From positions 69,640 to 124,987 of the forward strand of contig NZ_FNCT01000015.1 in assembly GCF_900100495.1 (NCBI RefSeq): a stretch of 55,348 nt of DNA. Reading direction: 5' to 3'. The DNA is from Pseudomonas benzenivorans (GTDB lineage Bacteria > Pseudomonadota > Gammaproteobacteria > Pseudomonadales > Pseudomonadaceae). The notes beneath the pieces were generated by a model that worked only from the letters and a program-made list of their open reading frames with translations, ran no database searches and was not told the DNA's origin. This document shows positions 24,423-32,304 of the stretch, piece after piece. Position 1 is the stretch's first letter. Each line of letters opens with the position of its first letter. The translations under genes and the position numbers were made by a program.

Positions 24423-25772
24423 GTGGAAAGCGCTAAACAAGAACAACTCGCGACTCACGCCCAAGGGCTGGCCAGGACCGGTCTACTCGACCGCTTCTTC
24501 AAGCTGACCGAGCACCGCACCAGCGTCAAAACCGAACTGTTGGCCGGCCTGACGACCTTCGTCACCATGGCCTACATCATCTTCGTCAACCCCAACATCA
24601 TGGCCAACGCCGGCGTCGATCACGGTGCGGCCTTCGTCGCCACCTGCATCGGCGCCGCGCTCGGTTGCTTCCTGATGGGCCTGTATGCCAACTGGCCGGT
24701 CGGCCTGGCGCCGGGCATGGGCCTCAACGCCTTCTTCACCTACACCGTGGTCGGCGATATGGGCTACAGCTGGCAGATCGCCCTGGGCGCGGTGTTCATC
24801 TCCGGCGTGCTGTTCATGATCATGAGCCTGTCACGCATCCGCGAGTGGCTGCTCAACAGCATCCCGATGAGCCTGCGCTTCGCCATGGGCGCCGGGGTCG
24901 GCCTGTTCCTCGGTCTGATCGGCCTGAAGACCGCCGGCATCGTCGTCGACAGCCCGGCCACCCTGCTGACCATGGGCTCCTTCGGCGAGCCGTCGGCGTT
25001 GCTGGCTGCAATCTGCTTCCTGTTGATCGCCGTGCTCAGCCACCGCAACGTGTTCGGCGCCATTCTCTTCAGCATGCTCGGCGTCACTGCCGTCGGCTGG
25101 GCACTGGGCCTGGTCGAGTACAACGGCCTGGTTTCCATGCCGCCGAGCCTGGCACCGACCTTCATGGCGATGGACATCGCCGGCGCGTTCAACGTGGCGA
25201 TGGTCAGCGTGATCCTGGCCTTCCTCTTCGTGAACATGTTCGACACCGCCGGCACCCTGATGGGCGTGGCGCATCGCGCCAACCTGGTGGAGGACGATGG
25301 CAAGATCAAAGACCTCTCCAAGGCCCTGAAAGCCGACAGTACCTCCAGCGTGATCGGTGCCATGGTCGGTTGCCCGCCGGTGACCAGCTACGTGGAAAGT
25401 GCCTCGGGCGTAGCCGCCGGTGGCCGTACCGGGCTGACCGCGGTCACCGTCGGCGTGCTGTTCCTCGCGGCGATGTTCTTCGCTCCGCTGGCCGGGATGA
25501 TTCCGGCCTATGCTACCGCCGGCGCGCTGATCTACGTGGCGATGCTGATGATGAGCGGCATGGCGCATATCGATTGGGAAGACCTCACCGACACCATCCC
25601 GGCCATCGTTACCGTGGTGATGATGCCGCTGACCTTCTCCATCGCCAACGGCATCGCCCTGGGCTTCTTGACCTATGCCACGCTGAAGCTGCTGACTGGC
25701 CAACGCGACAAGGTCTCCATTAGCCTGTATGTGCTGTGCATCATCTTTATCGCCAAGTTCGCCTTCCTGTAA
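24423..25772 (+). CDS. AzgA-type NCS2 purine permease (adenine/guanine/hypoxanthine)
   Basis: 449-aa inner-membrane proton symporter with about 12-14 membrane segments. AzgA-branch signatures are visible: LLAGLTTFVTMAYIIFVNP, GLAPGMGLNAFFTYTVV, FDTAGTLMGVAHRANLV and CPPVTSYVESASGVAAGGRT. Members import adenine, guanine or hypoxanthine. The GTG start at 24423 has GAGGAG 8 bases upstream (24409-24414). It is divergent from gntR and carries both operator types in its promoter. A strong terminator follows. The substrate among purine bases cannot be fixed from sequence; linkage to guaD and xdh favours guanine/hypoxanthine. Confidence 0.92.
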   Translation: MESAKQEQLATHAQGLARTGLLDRFFKLTEHRTSVKTELLAGLTTFVTMAYIIFVNPNIMANAGVDHGAAFVATCIGAALGCFLMGLYANWPVGLAPGMGLNAFFTYTVVGDMGYSWQIALGAVFISGVLFMIMSLSRIREWLLNSIPMSLRFAMGAGVGLFLGLIGLKTAGIVVDSPATLLTMGSFGEPSALLAAICFLLIAVLSHRNVFGAILFSMLGVTAVGWALGLVEYNGLVSMPPSLAPTFMAMDIAGAFNVAMVSVILAFLFVNMFDTAGTLMGVAHRANLVEDDGKIKDLSKALKADSTSSVIGAMVGCPPVTSYVESASGVAAGGRTGLTAVTVGVLFLAAMFFAPLAGMIPAYATAGALIYVAMLMMSGMAHIDWEDLTDTIPAIVTVVMMPLTFSIANGIALGFLTYATLKLLTGQRDKVSISLYVLCIIFIAKFAFL

Positions 25773-25793
25773 GGTTCACCTGAGCGATAGCAG

Positions 25794-25821
25794 GCCCCGG
25801 CGCTCGCGCGCCGGGGCTTTT
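25794..25821 (+). terminator. Rho-independent terminator after the purine permease
   Basis: GCCCCGGCGC (25794-25803) and GCGCCGGGGC (25808-25817) form a 10-bp stem with a 4-base loop, followed by TTTT. Confidence 0.9.
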
Positions 25822-25841
25822 CCGCATCTGGAGGGACCACA

Positions 25842-26468
25842 ATGAACCTGGAAACCTGGCTGCTGTTCAGCAGCGCCGCGCTGATCGTGATCCTGATCCC
25901 CGGGCCGCTGTCGCTGTTGATGGTCAGCAACAGCCTGAACTACGGCCTGCGCCGCTCGCTGCCGGCGTTCCTCGGCGGAGTGTCGGCCTCGATCTGCCTG
26001 CTCAGCGCCTCGGCCCTCGGCCTGGGCGCCCTGCTGCTGGCCTCGGAGCAGTTGTTCAGCGCCCTGAAGATCGTCGGCGCACTGTACCTGTTCTATCTCG
26101 CCTGGCAGAGCTGGCAGGCCTCGCGCCAGGCCGCCAAGCCGGTGAGCGCCGAAGAGCAGCCGGTCAACCCGAGCTTTCGCAGCATGTTCTGGAAGGCCTT
26201 CGGCCTGGGCGCCAGCAATCCCAAGGACATCCTGTTCTTCGCCGCCTTCCTGCCGCAGTTCATCAGCGCCGAACGGCCGATGCTGAGCCAGTTGCTGGTA
26301 TTGATCGCCACCTGGGCAGTGCTCGATCTGGGCTGCAAGCTGTTCTACGGCCTCAGCGCCCACGGCGCGGCGCGCTACCTGCGCTCGGGCAAGGGCCAGG
26401 TGTGGTTCAACCGGGTCAGCGCGGCGCTGTTCGGTGGTGCCGGCGCGGCGTCCTTGCTGAGCCGCTGA
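25842..26468 (+). CDS. LysE/RhtB-family amino acid (or metabolite) exporter
   Basis: 208 aa with about six membrane segments. LysE-superfamily features are an N-terminal LIPGPLSLLMVSNSL with the characteristic Gly-Pro, GVSASICLL, and NPKDILFFAAFLPQFI. Members export amino acids or related metabolites; the substrate is unknown. The gene sits between a terminator and a convergent hiuH inside the purine cluster, with its own RBS (GGAGGG). In P. aeruginosa, as I recall, the permease and hiuH are adjacent, so this looks like a later insertion. A role in exporting a nitrogen-rich breakdown product is possible but unsupported. Confidence 0.85.
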   Translation: MNLETWLLFSSAALIVILIPGPLSLLMVSNSLNYGLRRSLPAFLGGVSASICLLSASALGLGALLLASEQLFSALKIVGALYLFYLAWQSWQASRQAAKPVSAEEQPVNPSFRSMFWKAFGLGASNPKDILFFAAFLPQFISAERPMLSQLLVLIATWAVLDLGCKLFYGLSAHGAARYLRSGKGQVWFNRVSAALFGGAGAASLLSR

Positions 26469-26540
26469 GACTAGAAGCCGGTGCGCGCAGCCTAGGCGGC
26501 CCCGCGCACCAATGTCATTACCGCCCGACAAATTCCAGAC

Positions 26541-26568
26541 TAAAAAAAGCCCGCAGTGTGGGCGGGCT
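26541..26568 (-). terminator. Rho-independent terminator after hiuH (minus strand)
   Basis: Read on the minus strand, AGCCCGC and GCGGGCT arms (26548-26554 with 26562-26568) are followed by a run of seven T. It lies about 45 bases past the hiuH stop. A partial GTAGGGTGCGC-type repeat (26480-26512) lies beyond it. Confidence 0.85.
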
Positions 26569-26609
26569 AATGACTCCATGAACGAGTCAGAGGGTGACAA
26601 GCATTCGCT

Positions 26610-26963
26610 TCAGCTACCGCGATAGGTGGAATAGCTGTAAGGGGAAATCAGCAGCGGCACGTGGTAATGCTCCTGGCTGGCGTCGATGCCGAAGCGCAGC
26701 ACCACCACATCCAGGAAGGCCGGTTCCGGCAGCGCCACGCCACGGGCGCGGTAGTAGTCGCCGGCGTGGAAGTGCAGCTGGTAGACGCCGCTGCGGTAAG
26801 CCTCGCCCTGCAGGATCGGCGCATCGCAACGGCCATCGTGGTTGGTCTGCACGCTCGTGAGCAGTTCCAGCTGCGCGCCTTCGACGCGGTACAGCTCGAC
26901 CCTGATCGCACTGCCCGGGCAGCCGTGCGCGGCATCTAGAACATGTGTCGTCAATCGTCCCAT
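26610..26963 (-). CDS. hiuH: 5-hydroxyisourate hydrolase (transthyretin-like)
   Basis: Hydrolyses 5-hydroxyisourate, the product of urate oxidation, to OHCU. 117 aa. It begins RLTTHVLDAAHGCPG with the catalytic His of the family, has TNHDGRCDAPIL and the Arg in the central motif, a conserved YHVPLLISPYSYSTY block and the diagnostic C-terminal YRGS. No periplasmic signal is present, so it is cytoplasmic. It is transcribed away from puuE, with TTGT-NN-ACAA operators at 27114 and 27296 in the shared region. Confidence 0.95.
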   Translation of the reverse strand: MGRLTTHVLDAAHGCPGSAIRVELYRVEGAQLELLTSVQTNHDGRCDAPILQGEAYRSGVYQLHFHAGDYYRARGVALPEPAFLDVVVLRFGIDASQEHYHVPLLISPYSYSTYRGS

Positions 26964-27113
26964 CGCTCATGGACATCCGCGCCAGACAAGCCCCACGCAG
27001 ACGCCGCACCTCCTCTACTGTTATTGAATTCGGCAAATCGCTCAGGCCCCAGGAGCCTCGAGGTGAGCGAAGCATAGCACGGCACCAATAAGTCTGGACA
27101 CTTTTCAGATAAA

Positions 27114-27123
27114 TTGTACACAA
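27114..27123. promoter_or_regulatory. TTGT-NN-ACAA operator facing hiuH
   Basis: TTGT-AC-ACAA, identical in core to the site in front of gntR, lies 150 bases upstream of the hiuH start. On the minus strand TTGTGT is also a possible -35. Confidence 0.55.
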
Positions 27124-27295
27124 TAATCCCGACCCTACAGTGCGAGCGACCCAGCAAAGCGGCAGCCCAAGGAAATCCACGAACGCAGATGCCCAGGCGG
27201 CTCCAGCGCCAATGTCCGACCTTTCAGGCAAGTTTCTTGCCTCTGCCAGCTTCAGCAAAATAGCGAAATTTTAGATTTACAAAACACAATACACT

Positions 27296-27305
27296 TTGTA
27301 TACAA
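27296..27305. promoter_or_regulatory. TTGT-NN-ACAA operator facing puuE
   Basis: TTGTATACAA, a perfect palindrome, lies 74 bases upstream of the puuE GTG and overlaps the likely -10 box TACAAT (27301-27306). Binding should repress the puuE-uraD-alc-allA-puuD run. Confidence 0.6.
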
Positions 27306-27379
27306 TTACCCATCACGGTCGCGCTTCTCCCACCCAGGGCTGCGCGGTGACCGCAACAACGCCTAGAAGGAAGACTGCA

Positions 27380-28324
27380 GTGAGCGCTGACTATCCACGC
27401 GACCTGATCGGTTACGCCAACAACCCGCCGCATCCGCACTGGCCGGGCGATGCCCGCATCGCCCTGTCGTTCGTCCTCAACTACGAGGAAGGCGGCGAGC
27501 GCAATGTGCTGCATGGCGACAAGGAGTCCGAGGCCTTTCTCTCCGAGATGGTTTCGGCGCAGCCGCTGCAAGGCGCGCGCAACCTGTGCATGGAATCGCT
27601 CTATGAATACGGCAGTCGCGCCGGGGTCTGGCGCCTGCTCAAGCTGTTCGACCAGCACGGCATTCCGCTGACCGTGTTCGCCGTGGCCATGGCCGCCCAG
27701 CGTCATCCCGAGGTAATCAAGGCGATGGTCGCCGCCGGCCACGAGATCTGCAGCCACGGCTACCGCTGGATCGACTACCAGTACATGGACGAGGCGCAGG
27801 AGCGCGAGCATATGCTCGAAGCCATCCGCATCCTCACCGAGCTGACCGGCGAGCGCCCGCTGGGCTGGTACACCGGCCGCACCGGGCCGAACACCCGGCG
27901 CCTGGTCATGCAGGAAGGCGGCTTCCTCTACGACTCCGACACCTACGACGACGACCTGCCCTACTGGGACCCGGCCAGCAGCGCCGAGAAACCGCACCTG
28001 GTGATTCCCTACACCCTGGACACCAACGACATGCGTTTCACCCAGGTGCAGGGCTTCAACAGCGGTGACGATTTCTACACCTACCTGAAAGACGCCTTCG
28101 ACGTGCTCTATGCCGAAGGCGTGGAAGGTGCACCGAAGATGCTGTCGATCGGCATGCACTGCCGCCTGCTCGGCCGCCCGGCGCGCCTGGCCGCGCTGGC
28201 ACGCTTCATCGAGTACGTCAAAGGCCACGACAAGGTCTGGTGCGCCCGCCGGGTCGACATCGCCCGCCACTGGCACGCCACCCACCCCATCTCCTCGAAC
28301 CAAAAGCAGGAGAATGCGCAATGA
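27380..28324 (+). CDS. puuE: Allantoinase PuuE (polysaccharide deacetylase-like)
   Basis: Hydrolyses allantoin to allantoate. This is the metal-independent NodB/polysaccharide-deacetylase-fold type, unrelated to the amidohydrolase AllB. 314 aa, with YPRDLIGYANNPPHPHWPG, ALSFVLNYEEGGERN, HEICSHGYRW, GWYTGRTGPNTRRL and YDSDTYDDDLPYW. The GTG start at 27380 has GAAGGAAG upstream and gives the family N-terminus (SADYPRDLIGY). The stop overlaps the uraD ATG (ATGA). It is the first gene of the operon puuE-uraD-alc-allA-puuD. Confidence 0.95.
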   Translation: MSADYPRDLIGYANNPPHPHWPGDARIALSFVLNYEEGGERNVLHGDKESEAFLSEMVSAQPLQGARNLCMESLYEYGSRAGVWRLLKLFDQHGIPLTVFAVAMAAQRHPEVIKAMVAAGHEICSHGYRWIDYQYMDEAQEREHMLEAIRILTELTGERPLGWYTGRTGPNTRRLVMQEGGFLYDSDTYDDDLPYWDPASSAEKPHLVIPYTLDTNDMRFTQVQGFNSGDDFYTYLKDAFDVLYAEGVEGAPKMLSIGMHCRLLGRPARLAALARFIEYVKGHDKVWCARRVDIARHWHATHPISSNQKQENAQ

Positions 28325-28836
28325 GCCGCTTCCAGACCCTGACCCCGTCCCGCCTGAGCCGCGAAGACTTCGTCAACGTCTTCGCCGACATCTACGAGCA
28401 CTCGCCCTGGGTGGCCGAAAAAGCCTATGACCTGGGGCAGGACGATAGCGTTGACCGGATCGACGGCCTGCACCAGCGCATGGCCGATATCCTGCTCAGC
28501 GCCAGCCACGACGCCCAGTTGGCGTTGATCAACGCCCACCCGGACCTGGCCGGCAAGGCCGCCGTACGCGGCGAACTGACCGCATCGAGCACCTCGGAGC
28601 AGTCCGGCGCGGGCATCCATGAGTGCAGCGCCGAGGAATTCGCCCGCTTTACCGAACTGAACGATGCATACAAGGCCAAGTTCGGCTTCCCCTTCATCAT
28701 GGCGGTGAAAGGCAGCAACCGGCACCAGATCCTGGCGGCCTTCGAGGAGCGCATCCACAACGCCCCGGAGCAGGAGTTCGCCCGCGCCCTGGCCGAGATC
28801 AACAAGATCGCCCTGTTCCGCTTGCAAGCGCTCTAG
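28321..28836 (+). CDS. uraD: OHCU decarboxylase UraD
   Basis: Converts 2-oxo-4-hydroxy-4-carboxy-5-ureidoimidazoline to S-allantoin. 171 aa. The catalytic His73 lies in NAHPDLAGKA; SSTSEQSGAG and KFGFPFIMAVKG are family signatures. ATG at 28321 overlaps the puuE stop by 4 bases, so the two are translationally coupled. With HiuH and PuuD it completes the conversion of urate to S-allantoin. Confidence 0.95.
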   Translation: MSRFQTLTPSRLSREDFVNVFADIYEHSPWVAEKAYDLGQDDSVDRIDGLHQRMADILLSASHDAQLALINAHPDLAGKAAVRGELTASSTSEQSGAGIHECSAEEFARFTELNDAYKAKFGFPFIMAVKGSNRHQILAAFEERIHNAPEQEFARALAEINKIALFRLQAL

Positions 28837-28876
28837 CCAGAAACTCCCACGCCCTCACTGTTAAGGCAGACACGAC

Positions 28877-29872
28877 ATGAAAGCTTACGCCGTACCCTTC
28901 GAGAAATACGTCAACCTGGCCGACGCGCGCCTCGGCACCCAGGCCATCTCGGTCACCGACGACTGGTTCGCCGACGTCAACCGCCTGTTCCAGCCGACCC
29001 CGGCGGTATGGAAGGAAGGCGTTTTCGATGACAACGGCAAGTGGATGGACGGCTGGGAATCGCGGCGCAAGCGCTTCGAAGGCTATGACAGCGCGGTGAT
29101 CCGCCTCGGCGTGGCGGGCTCGATCAAGGGTGTGGACATCGACACCAGCTTCTTCACCGGCAACTTCCCGCCGTCGGCGTCCCTGGAAGGCTGCTTCGTC
29201 GCCGAAGGCGACCCGACTGACGCCACCGAATGGAGCGAAGTGCTGGGCGCGGTCGAATTGCAGGGCAACAGCCACCACTACCACGAAATCGCCAACAGCC
29301 AGGCCTTCACCCACCTGCGCTTCAACATCTACCCGGACGGCGGCGTCGCCCGCCTGCGCGTCTACGGCGTGCCGTTCCGCGACTGGTCCGCGGTCGGCGA
29401 CAACCAGCAGATCGACCTGGCCGCCGCCCTCAATGGCGGCCGCGCCCTGGCCTGCTCCGACGAGCACTTCGGGCGCATGAGCAACATCCTCAACCCCGGC
29501 CGAGGCGTGAACATGGGCGACGGCTGGGAAACCGCGCGACGCCGTACCCCGGGCAACGACTGGGTGATAGTCGCCCTCGGCCATCCGGGCGAGATCGAGC
29601 GCATCGTCGTCGACACCCTGCACTTCAAGGGCAACTACCCGGACAGCTGCTCGATCCAGGGTGCCTTCGTCAAGGGCGGCACCGACAGCCAGATCGAGAC
29701 CCAGAGCCTGTTCTGGCGCGAGCTGCTGCCGAGCCAGAAGCTGTCGATGCACGCCGAGCACGAATTCGCCGAGCAGATCAACGCCCTCGGCCCGATCACC
29801 CACGTGCGGGTGAACGTGTTCCCGGACGGCGGGATCAGCCGTCTGCGCCTGTTCGGCAAGGTGGCCAAATAA
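28877..29872 (+). CDS. alc: Allantoicase
   Basis: Hydrolyses allantoate to ureidoglycolate and urea. 331 aa with two related beta-jelly-roll halves, each carrying MDGWESRRKR or MGDGWETARRR, then GVDIDTSFFTGNFPPSAS or IVVDTLHFKGNYPDSCS, and HLRFNIYPDGGVARLRVYG or HVRVNVFPDGGISRLRLFG. Length is normal. It follows uraD by 40 bases. Confidence 0.96.
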   Translation: MKAYAVPFEKYVNLADARLGTQAISVTDDWFADVNRLFQPTPAVWKEGVFDDNGKWMDGWESRRKRFEGYDSAVIRLGVAGSIKGVDIDTSFFTGNFPPSASLEGCFVAEGDPTDATEWSEVLGAVELQGNSHHYHEIANSQAFTHLRFNIYPDGGVARLRVYGVPFRDWSAVGDNQQIDLAAALNGGRALACSDEHFGRMSNILNPGRGVNMGDGWETARRRTPGNDWVIVALGHPGEIERIVVDTLHFKGNYPDSCSIQGAFVKGGTDSQIETQSLFWRELLPSQKLSMHAEHEFAEQINALGPITHVRVNVFPDGGISRLRLFGKVAK

Positions 29873-29878
29873 GCAAAT

Positions 29879-29977
29879 CCCCTCTCCCTCCGGGAGAGGG
29901 CTAGGGTGAGGGAAGCCAGGCCAGCGCCCGCCCTCGGAACCCTCACCCCCAGCCCCTCTCCCAAAGGGAGAGGGGAG
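29879..29977. repeat. CCCTCTCCC-type inverted repeat between alc and allA
   Basis: CCCCTCTCCCTCCGGGAGAGG and a CCTCACCCCCAGCCCCTCTC arm form nested hairpins. Related short copies lie at 6583-6609 and 45910-45942. It is within the operon and could affect the relative levels of the upstream and downstream genes. Confidence 0.6.
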
Positions 29978-30002
29978 ACAATCATCGAACAAGTAGACCC
30001 AC

Positions 30003-30506
30003 ATGCGCAAACTGATCATCGAACCCCTCAGCAAGGAAGCCTTCGCCCCCTTCGGCGACGTCATCGAAACCGAGGGCAGCGAGTTCTTCATGATCAACAA
30101 CGGCTCCACGCGCCGCTATCACAAGCTGGCCACGGTCGAGACCGCGTTGCCGGAGGATAAGGCGATCATCAGCATCTTCCGTGCCGAAGCGCTGCAGATG
30201 CCGCTGACCGTGCGCATGCTGGAGCGCCATCCGCTGGGCAGCCAGGCGTTCATACCGCTGCTCGGCCACCCCTTTCTGATCGTGGTCGCGCCACTTGGCG
30301 ATGCTCCTGAATCAGAGTTGGTCCGCGCCTTCCGCAGCAACGGCAGGCAGGGCATCAATTACCATCGCGGCGTCTGGCACCACCCGGTGCTGACGATCGA
30401 AAAGCGGGATGACTTCCTGGTGGTTGATCGCAGTGGTTCCGGCAACAACTGCGATGAGCATTTCTTCGACGAGCATGAGCAACTGCTGCTCGCTCCCCAC
30501 CAATAA
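30003..30506 (+). CDS. allA: Ureidoglycolate lyase
   Basis: Splits ureidoglycolate to glyoxylate and urea. 167 aa, cupin fold. It starts MRKLIIEPLSKEAFAPFGDVI and contains MLERHPLGSQAFIPL, HPFLIVVA, INYHRGVWHHPVL and FLVVDRSGSGNNCDEHFF, all typical of AllA. It links the allantoin branch to gcl at 44130. Confidence 0.95.
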   Translation: MRKLIIEPLSKEAFAPFGDVIETEGSEFFMINNGSTRRYHKLATVETALPEDKAIISIFRAEALQMPLTVRMLERHPLGSQAFIPLLGHPFLIVVAPLGDAPESELVRAFRSNGRQGINYHRGVWHHPVLTIEKRDDFLVVDRSGSGNNCDEHFFDEHEQLLLAPHQ

Positions 30507-30555
30507 GAGAAGCCCAGGGGACCGGACTGCCGGCACTGGGAAAGAGGTAAACACT

Positions 30556-31836
30556 GTGGAAGCACATTTGACTGAATGGCTTAACCTGGGCATCCGCTGG
30601 ATCCACATGATCACCGGCATCGCCTGGATCGGCGCATCCTTCTATTTCGTCTGGCTGGAGAACAACCTCAACCGCAGCAATCCCCGCGAGGGCCTGTCCG
30701 GTGACCTCTGGGCGATTCACGGTGGCGGCATCTACCACCTGGAAAAGTACAAGCTGGCTCCGCCGAAAATGCCGGACAACCTGCACTGGTTCAAATGGGA
30801 AGCCTATTTCACCTGGCTGTCGGGCGTGGCCCTGATGCTGGTGGTCTACTACCTCAACCCGAGCGCGTACCTGATCAAGCCTGGCGTTGACCTGGCACCG
30901 GAGATGGCCATTGTCATCGGCTTCGGCTCGATGATTGCGGGCTATGTGGCCTACCACTTCCTCTGTGACTCGGCCCTGGGCAAGCGCCCGGCCCTGCTCG
31001 GTGCGGTGCTGTTCGTCCTGCTGATCGCCGCGGCCTATGGTTTCAGCCAGATTTTCAGCGGTCGCGCCGCCTATATCCATGTCGGCGCAATCATCGGCAC
31101 CATCATGGTCGGCAACGTGTTCTTCACCATCATGCCGGCCCAACGTGCGCTGGTTAAGGCGATCGAAGACAACACCACGCCAGATCCGCGGCTGCCGGCC
31201 AAGGGCCTGCTGCGCTCGCGGCACAACAACTACTTCACCCTGCCGGTGCTGTTCATCATGATCAGCAACCACTTCCCGAGCACCTACGGCAGCCAGTACA
31301 ACTGGCTGATCCTGGCCGGCATCGCCATCCTGGCCGTGCTGGTGCGCCACTACTTCAACACCCGCCACGCCAGCAACAAGTTCGCCTGGACCCTGCCGGC
31401 CGCGGCCCTGGGCATGCTCTGCCTGGCCTACGTCACCGCCCCGGTGCGCCCGGCACCGAGTTCCGCACCGGTGGCCGCGACGAGCAGCCCGCAGGCGTCG
31501 ACGGCAACCCTGGCCAAGGTCGAGGCAATCGGCGCAGCGCAAGCGCCCGAGGCATCCGCCACGGCCGCTGACGGCGCCGACTTCGCCAAGGTCAACCAAG
31601 TGATCCAGGAGCGCTGCGCGGTGTGCCACTCGGCCCAGCCGAGCAGCCCGATGTTCAGCGCCGCACCAGCCGGCCTGATGCTCGACACTCCGCAGCAGAT
31701 CCAGCAACAGGCGGCGAAGATCCATGCGCAAAGCGTCGCCAGCCAGATCATGCCGCTGGGCAACATCACCCAGATGACCCAGGAAGAACGCGAGCTGATC
31801 GGCGCCTGGATCGCCCAGGGCGCCCAGATCAACTAG
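30556..31836 (+). CDS. puuD: Membrane urate oxidase/hydroxylase PuuD with C-terminal cytochrome c domain
   Basis: Oxidises urate to 5-hydroxyisourate at the inner membrane. 426 aa. The N-terminal 290 residues form about eight membrane helices with WIHMITGIAWIGASFYFVW, HGGGIYHLEKYKL and KWEAYFTWLSG; a Pro/Ala/Ser linker (about 295-335) follows; the C-terminus is a cytochrome c domain with heme motif CAVCH at 354-358 and a likely axial Met in IMPLGN. The GTG start at 30556 has AGAGG 8 bases upstream. No soluble urate oxidase (UaZ/HpxO) is seen, so this is the only candidate for this step. Confidence 0.93.
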   Translation: MEAHLTEWLNLGIRWIHMITGIAWIGASFYFVWLENNLNRSNPREGLSGDLWAIHGGGIYHLEKYKLAPPKMPDNLHWFKWEAYFTWLSGVALMLVVYYLNPSAYLIKPGVDLAPEMAIVIGFGSMIAGYVAYHFLCDSALGKRPALLGAVLFVLLIAAAYGFSQIFSGRAAYIHVGAIIGTIMVGNVFFTIMPAQRALVKAIEDNTTPDPRLPAKGLLRSRHNNYFTLPVLFIMISNHFPSTYGSQYNWLILAGIAILAVLVRHYFNTRHASNKFAWTLPAAALGMLCLAYVTAPVRPAPSSAPVAATSSPQASTATLAKVEAIGAAQAPEASATAADGADFAKVNQVIQERCAVCHSAQPSSPMFSAAPAGLMLDTPQQIQQQAAKIHAQSVASQIMPLGNITQMTQEERELIGAWIAQGAQIN

Positions 31837-31895
31837 CCCCGCCGGCGGGGCGGCCAGCACCTGCCCCGGTGTGAAACCAAGCCCGCCAGCGTCGT

Positions 31896-31933
31896 AATGC
31901 CGTTCACTCAAGACAGGTGAACGGCATTTTTTT
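31896..31933 (+). terminator. Rho-independent terminator of the puuE-puuD operon
   Basis: AATGCCGTTCAC (31896-31907) pairs with GTGAACGGCATT (31917-31928) and is followed by five T. Confidence 0.9.
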
Positions 31934-32000
31934 GTAACCCGGATGCAATCCGGGGAAATCTACCCCCTACCAATCCGTTCCCGGATTGCATCCAGGCTAC
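31934..32000. repeat. CCCGGATTGCATCC-type inverted repeat
   Basis: GTAACCCGGATGCAATCCGGG and CCCGGATTGCATCCAGGCTAC are opposed with about 25 bases between. A single arm of the same kind lies near 338-358. Confidence 0.6.
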
Positions 32001-32016
32001 GGTTTTCGGGTGTTTC

Positions 32017-32099
32017 GTAGGAGCGGCGGGGACGCCCAGTTCCATGGCCGCGATGGGGCCTGCCTGCAAAAAGCATCGCGGGCATGGCCCGCTCCTACG
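32017..32099. repeat. REP-like inverted repeat
   Basis: CGTAGGAGCGGCGGGGACGCC pairs imperfectly with a CGCGGGCATGGCCCGCTCC arm. Same type as 22919-23012 and 42318-42387. Confidence 0.55.
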
Positions 32100-32304
32100 T
32101 CCTGCGAGGCTTGCGCGCAAACATAGGATCTACGCTCTGCCCCGGCGCAACACCCGGTGTCCGCCGGCGTGCGAGCTTTTTGCCGTCTGGATGACAGACC
32201 CAATGCCGCGCACCGCACCTCCCGCCGCCTCCTGGACAAATCGTTCAGCCGCCCCGCTACAATGCGCAGCCCGTTGCCACACGCCACGCCGATAAGGACA
32301 GCCC

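Larger units (their letters stand above)
26964..27379. other. Divergent regulatory region between hiuH and puuE
   Basis: 416 bases with no supported gene. It holds two TTGT-NN-ACAA operators (27114-27123 and 27296-27305) facing hiuH and the puuE operon respectively. AT-rich sequence around 27250-27310 is the probable puuE promoter: TTTACA (27276) and TACAAT (27301), with a long 19-base spacer. Confidence 0.55.
31837..32304. other. Terminator and repeats between puuD and the CPA2 antiporter
   Basis: 468 bases with a strong terminator (31896-31933), a CCCGGATTGCATCC inverted repeat (31934-32000) and a REP-like GGAGCGG.../CGGGCATGG element (32017-32099). Bases 32100-32304 hold only the likely promoter of the antiporter. 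No gene seen. Confidence 0.55.
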
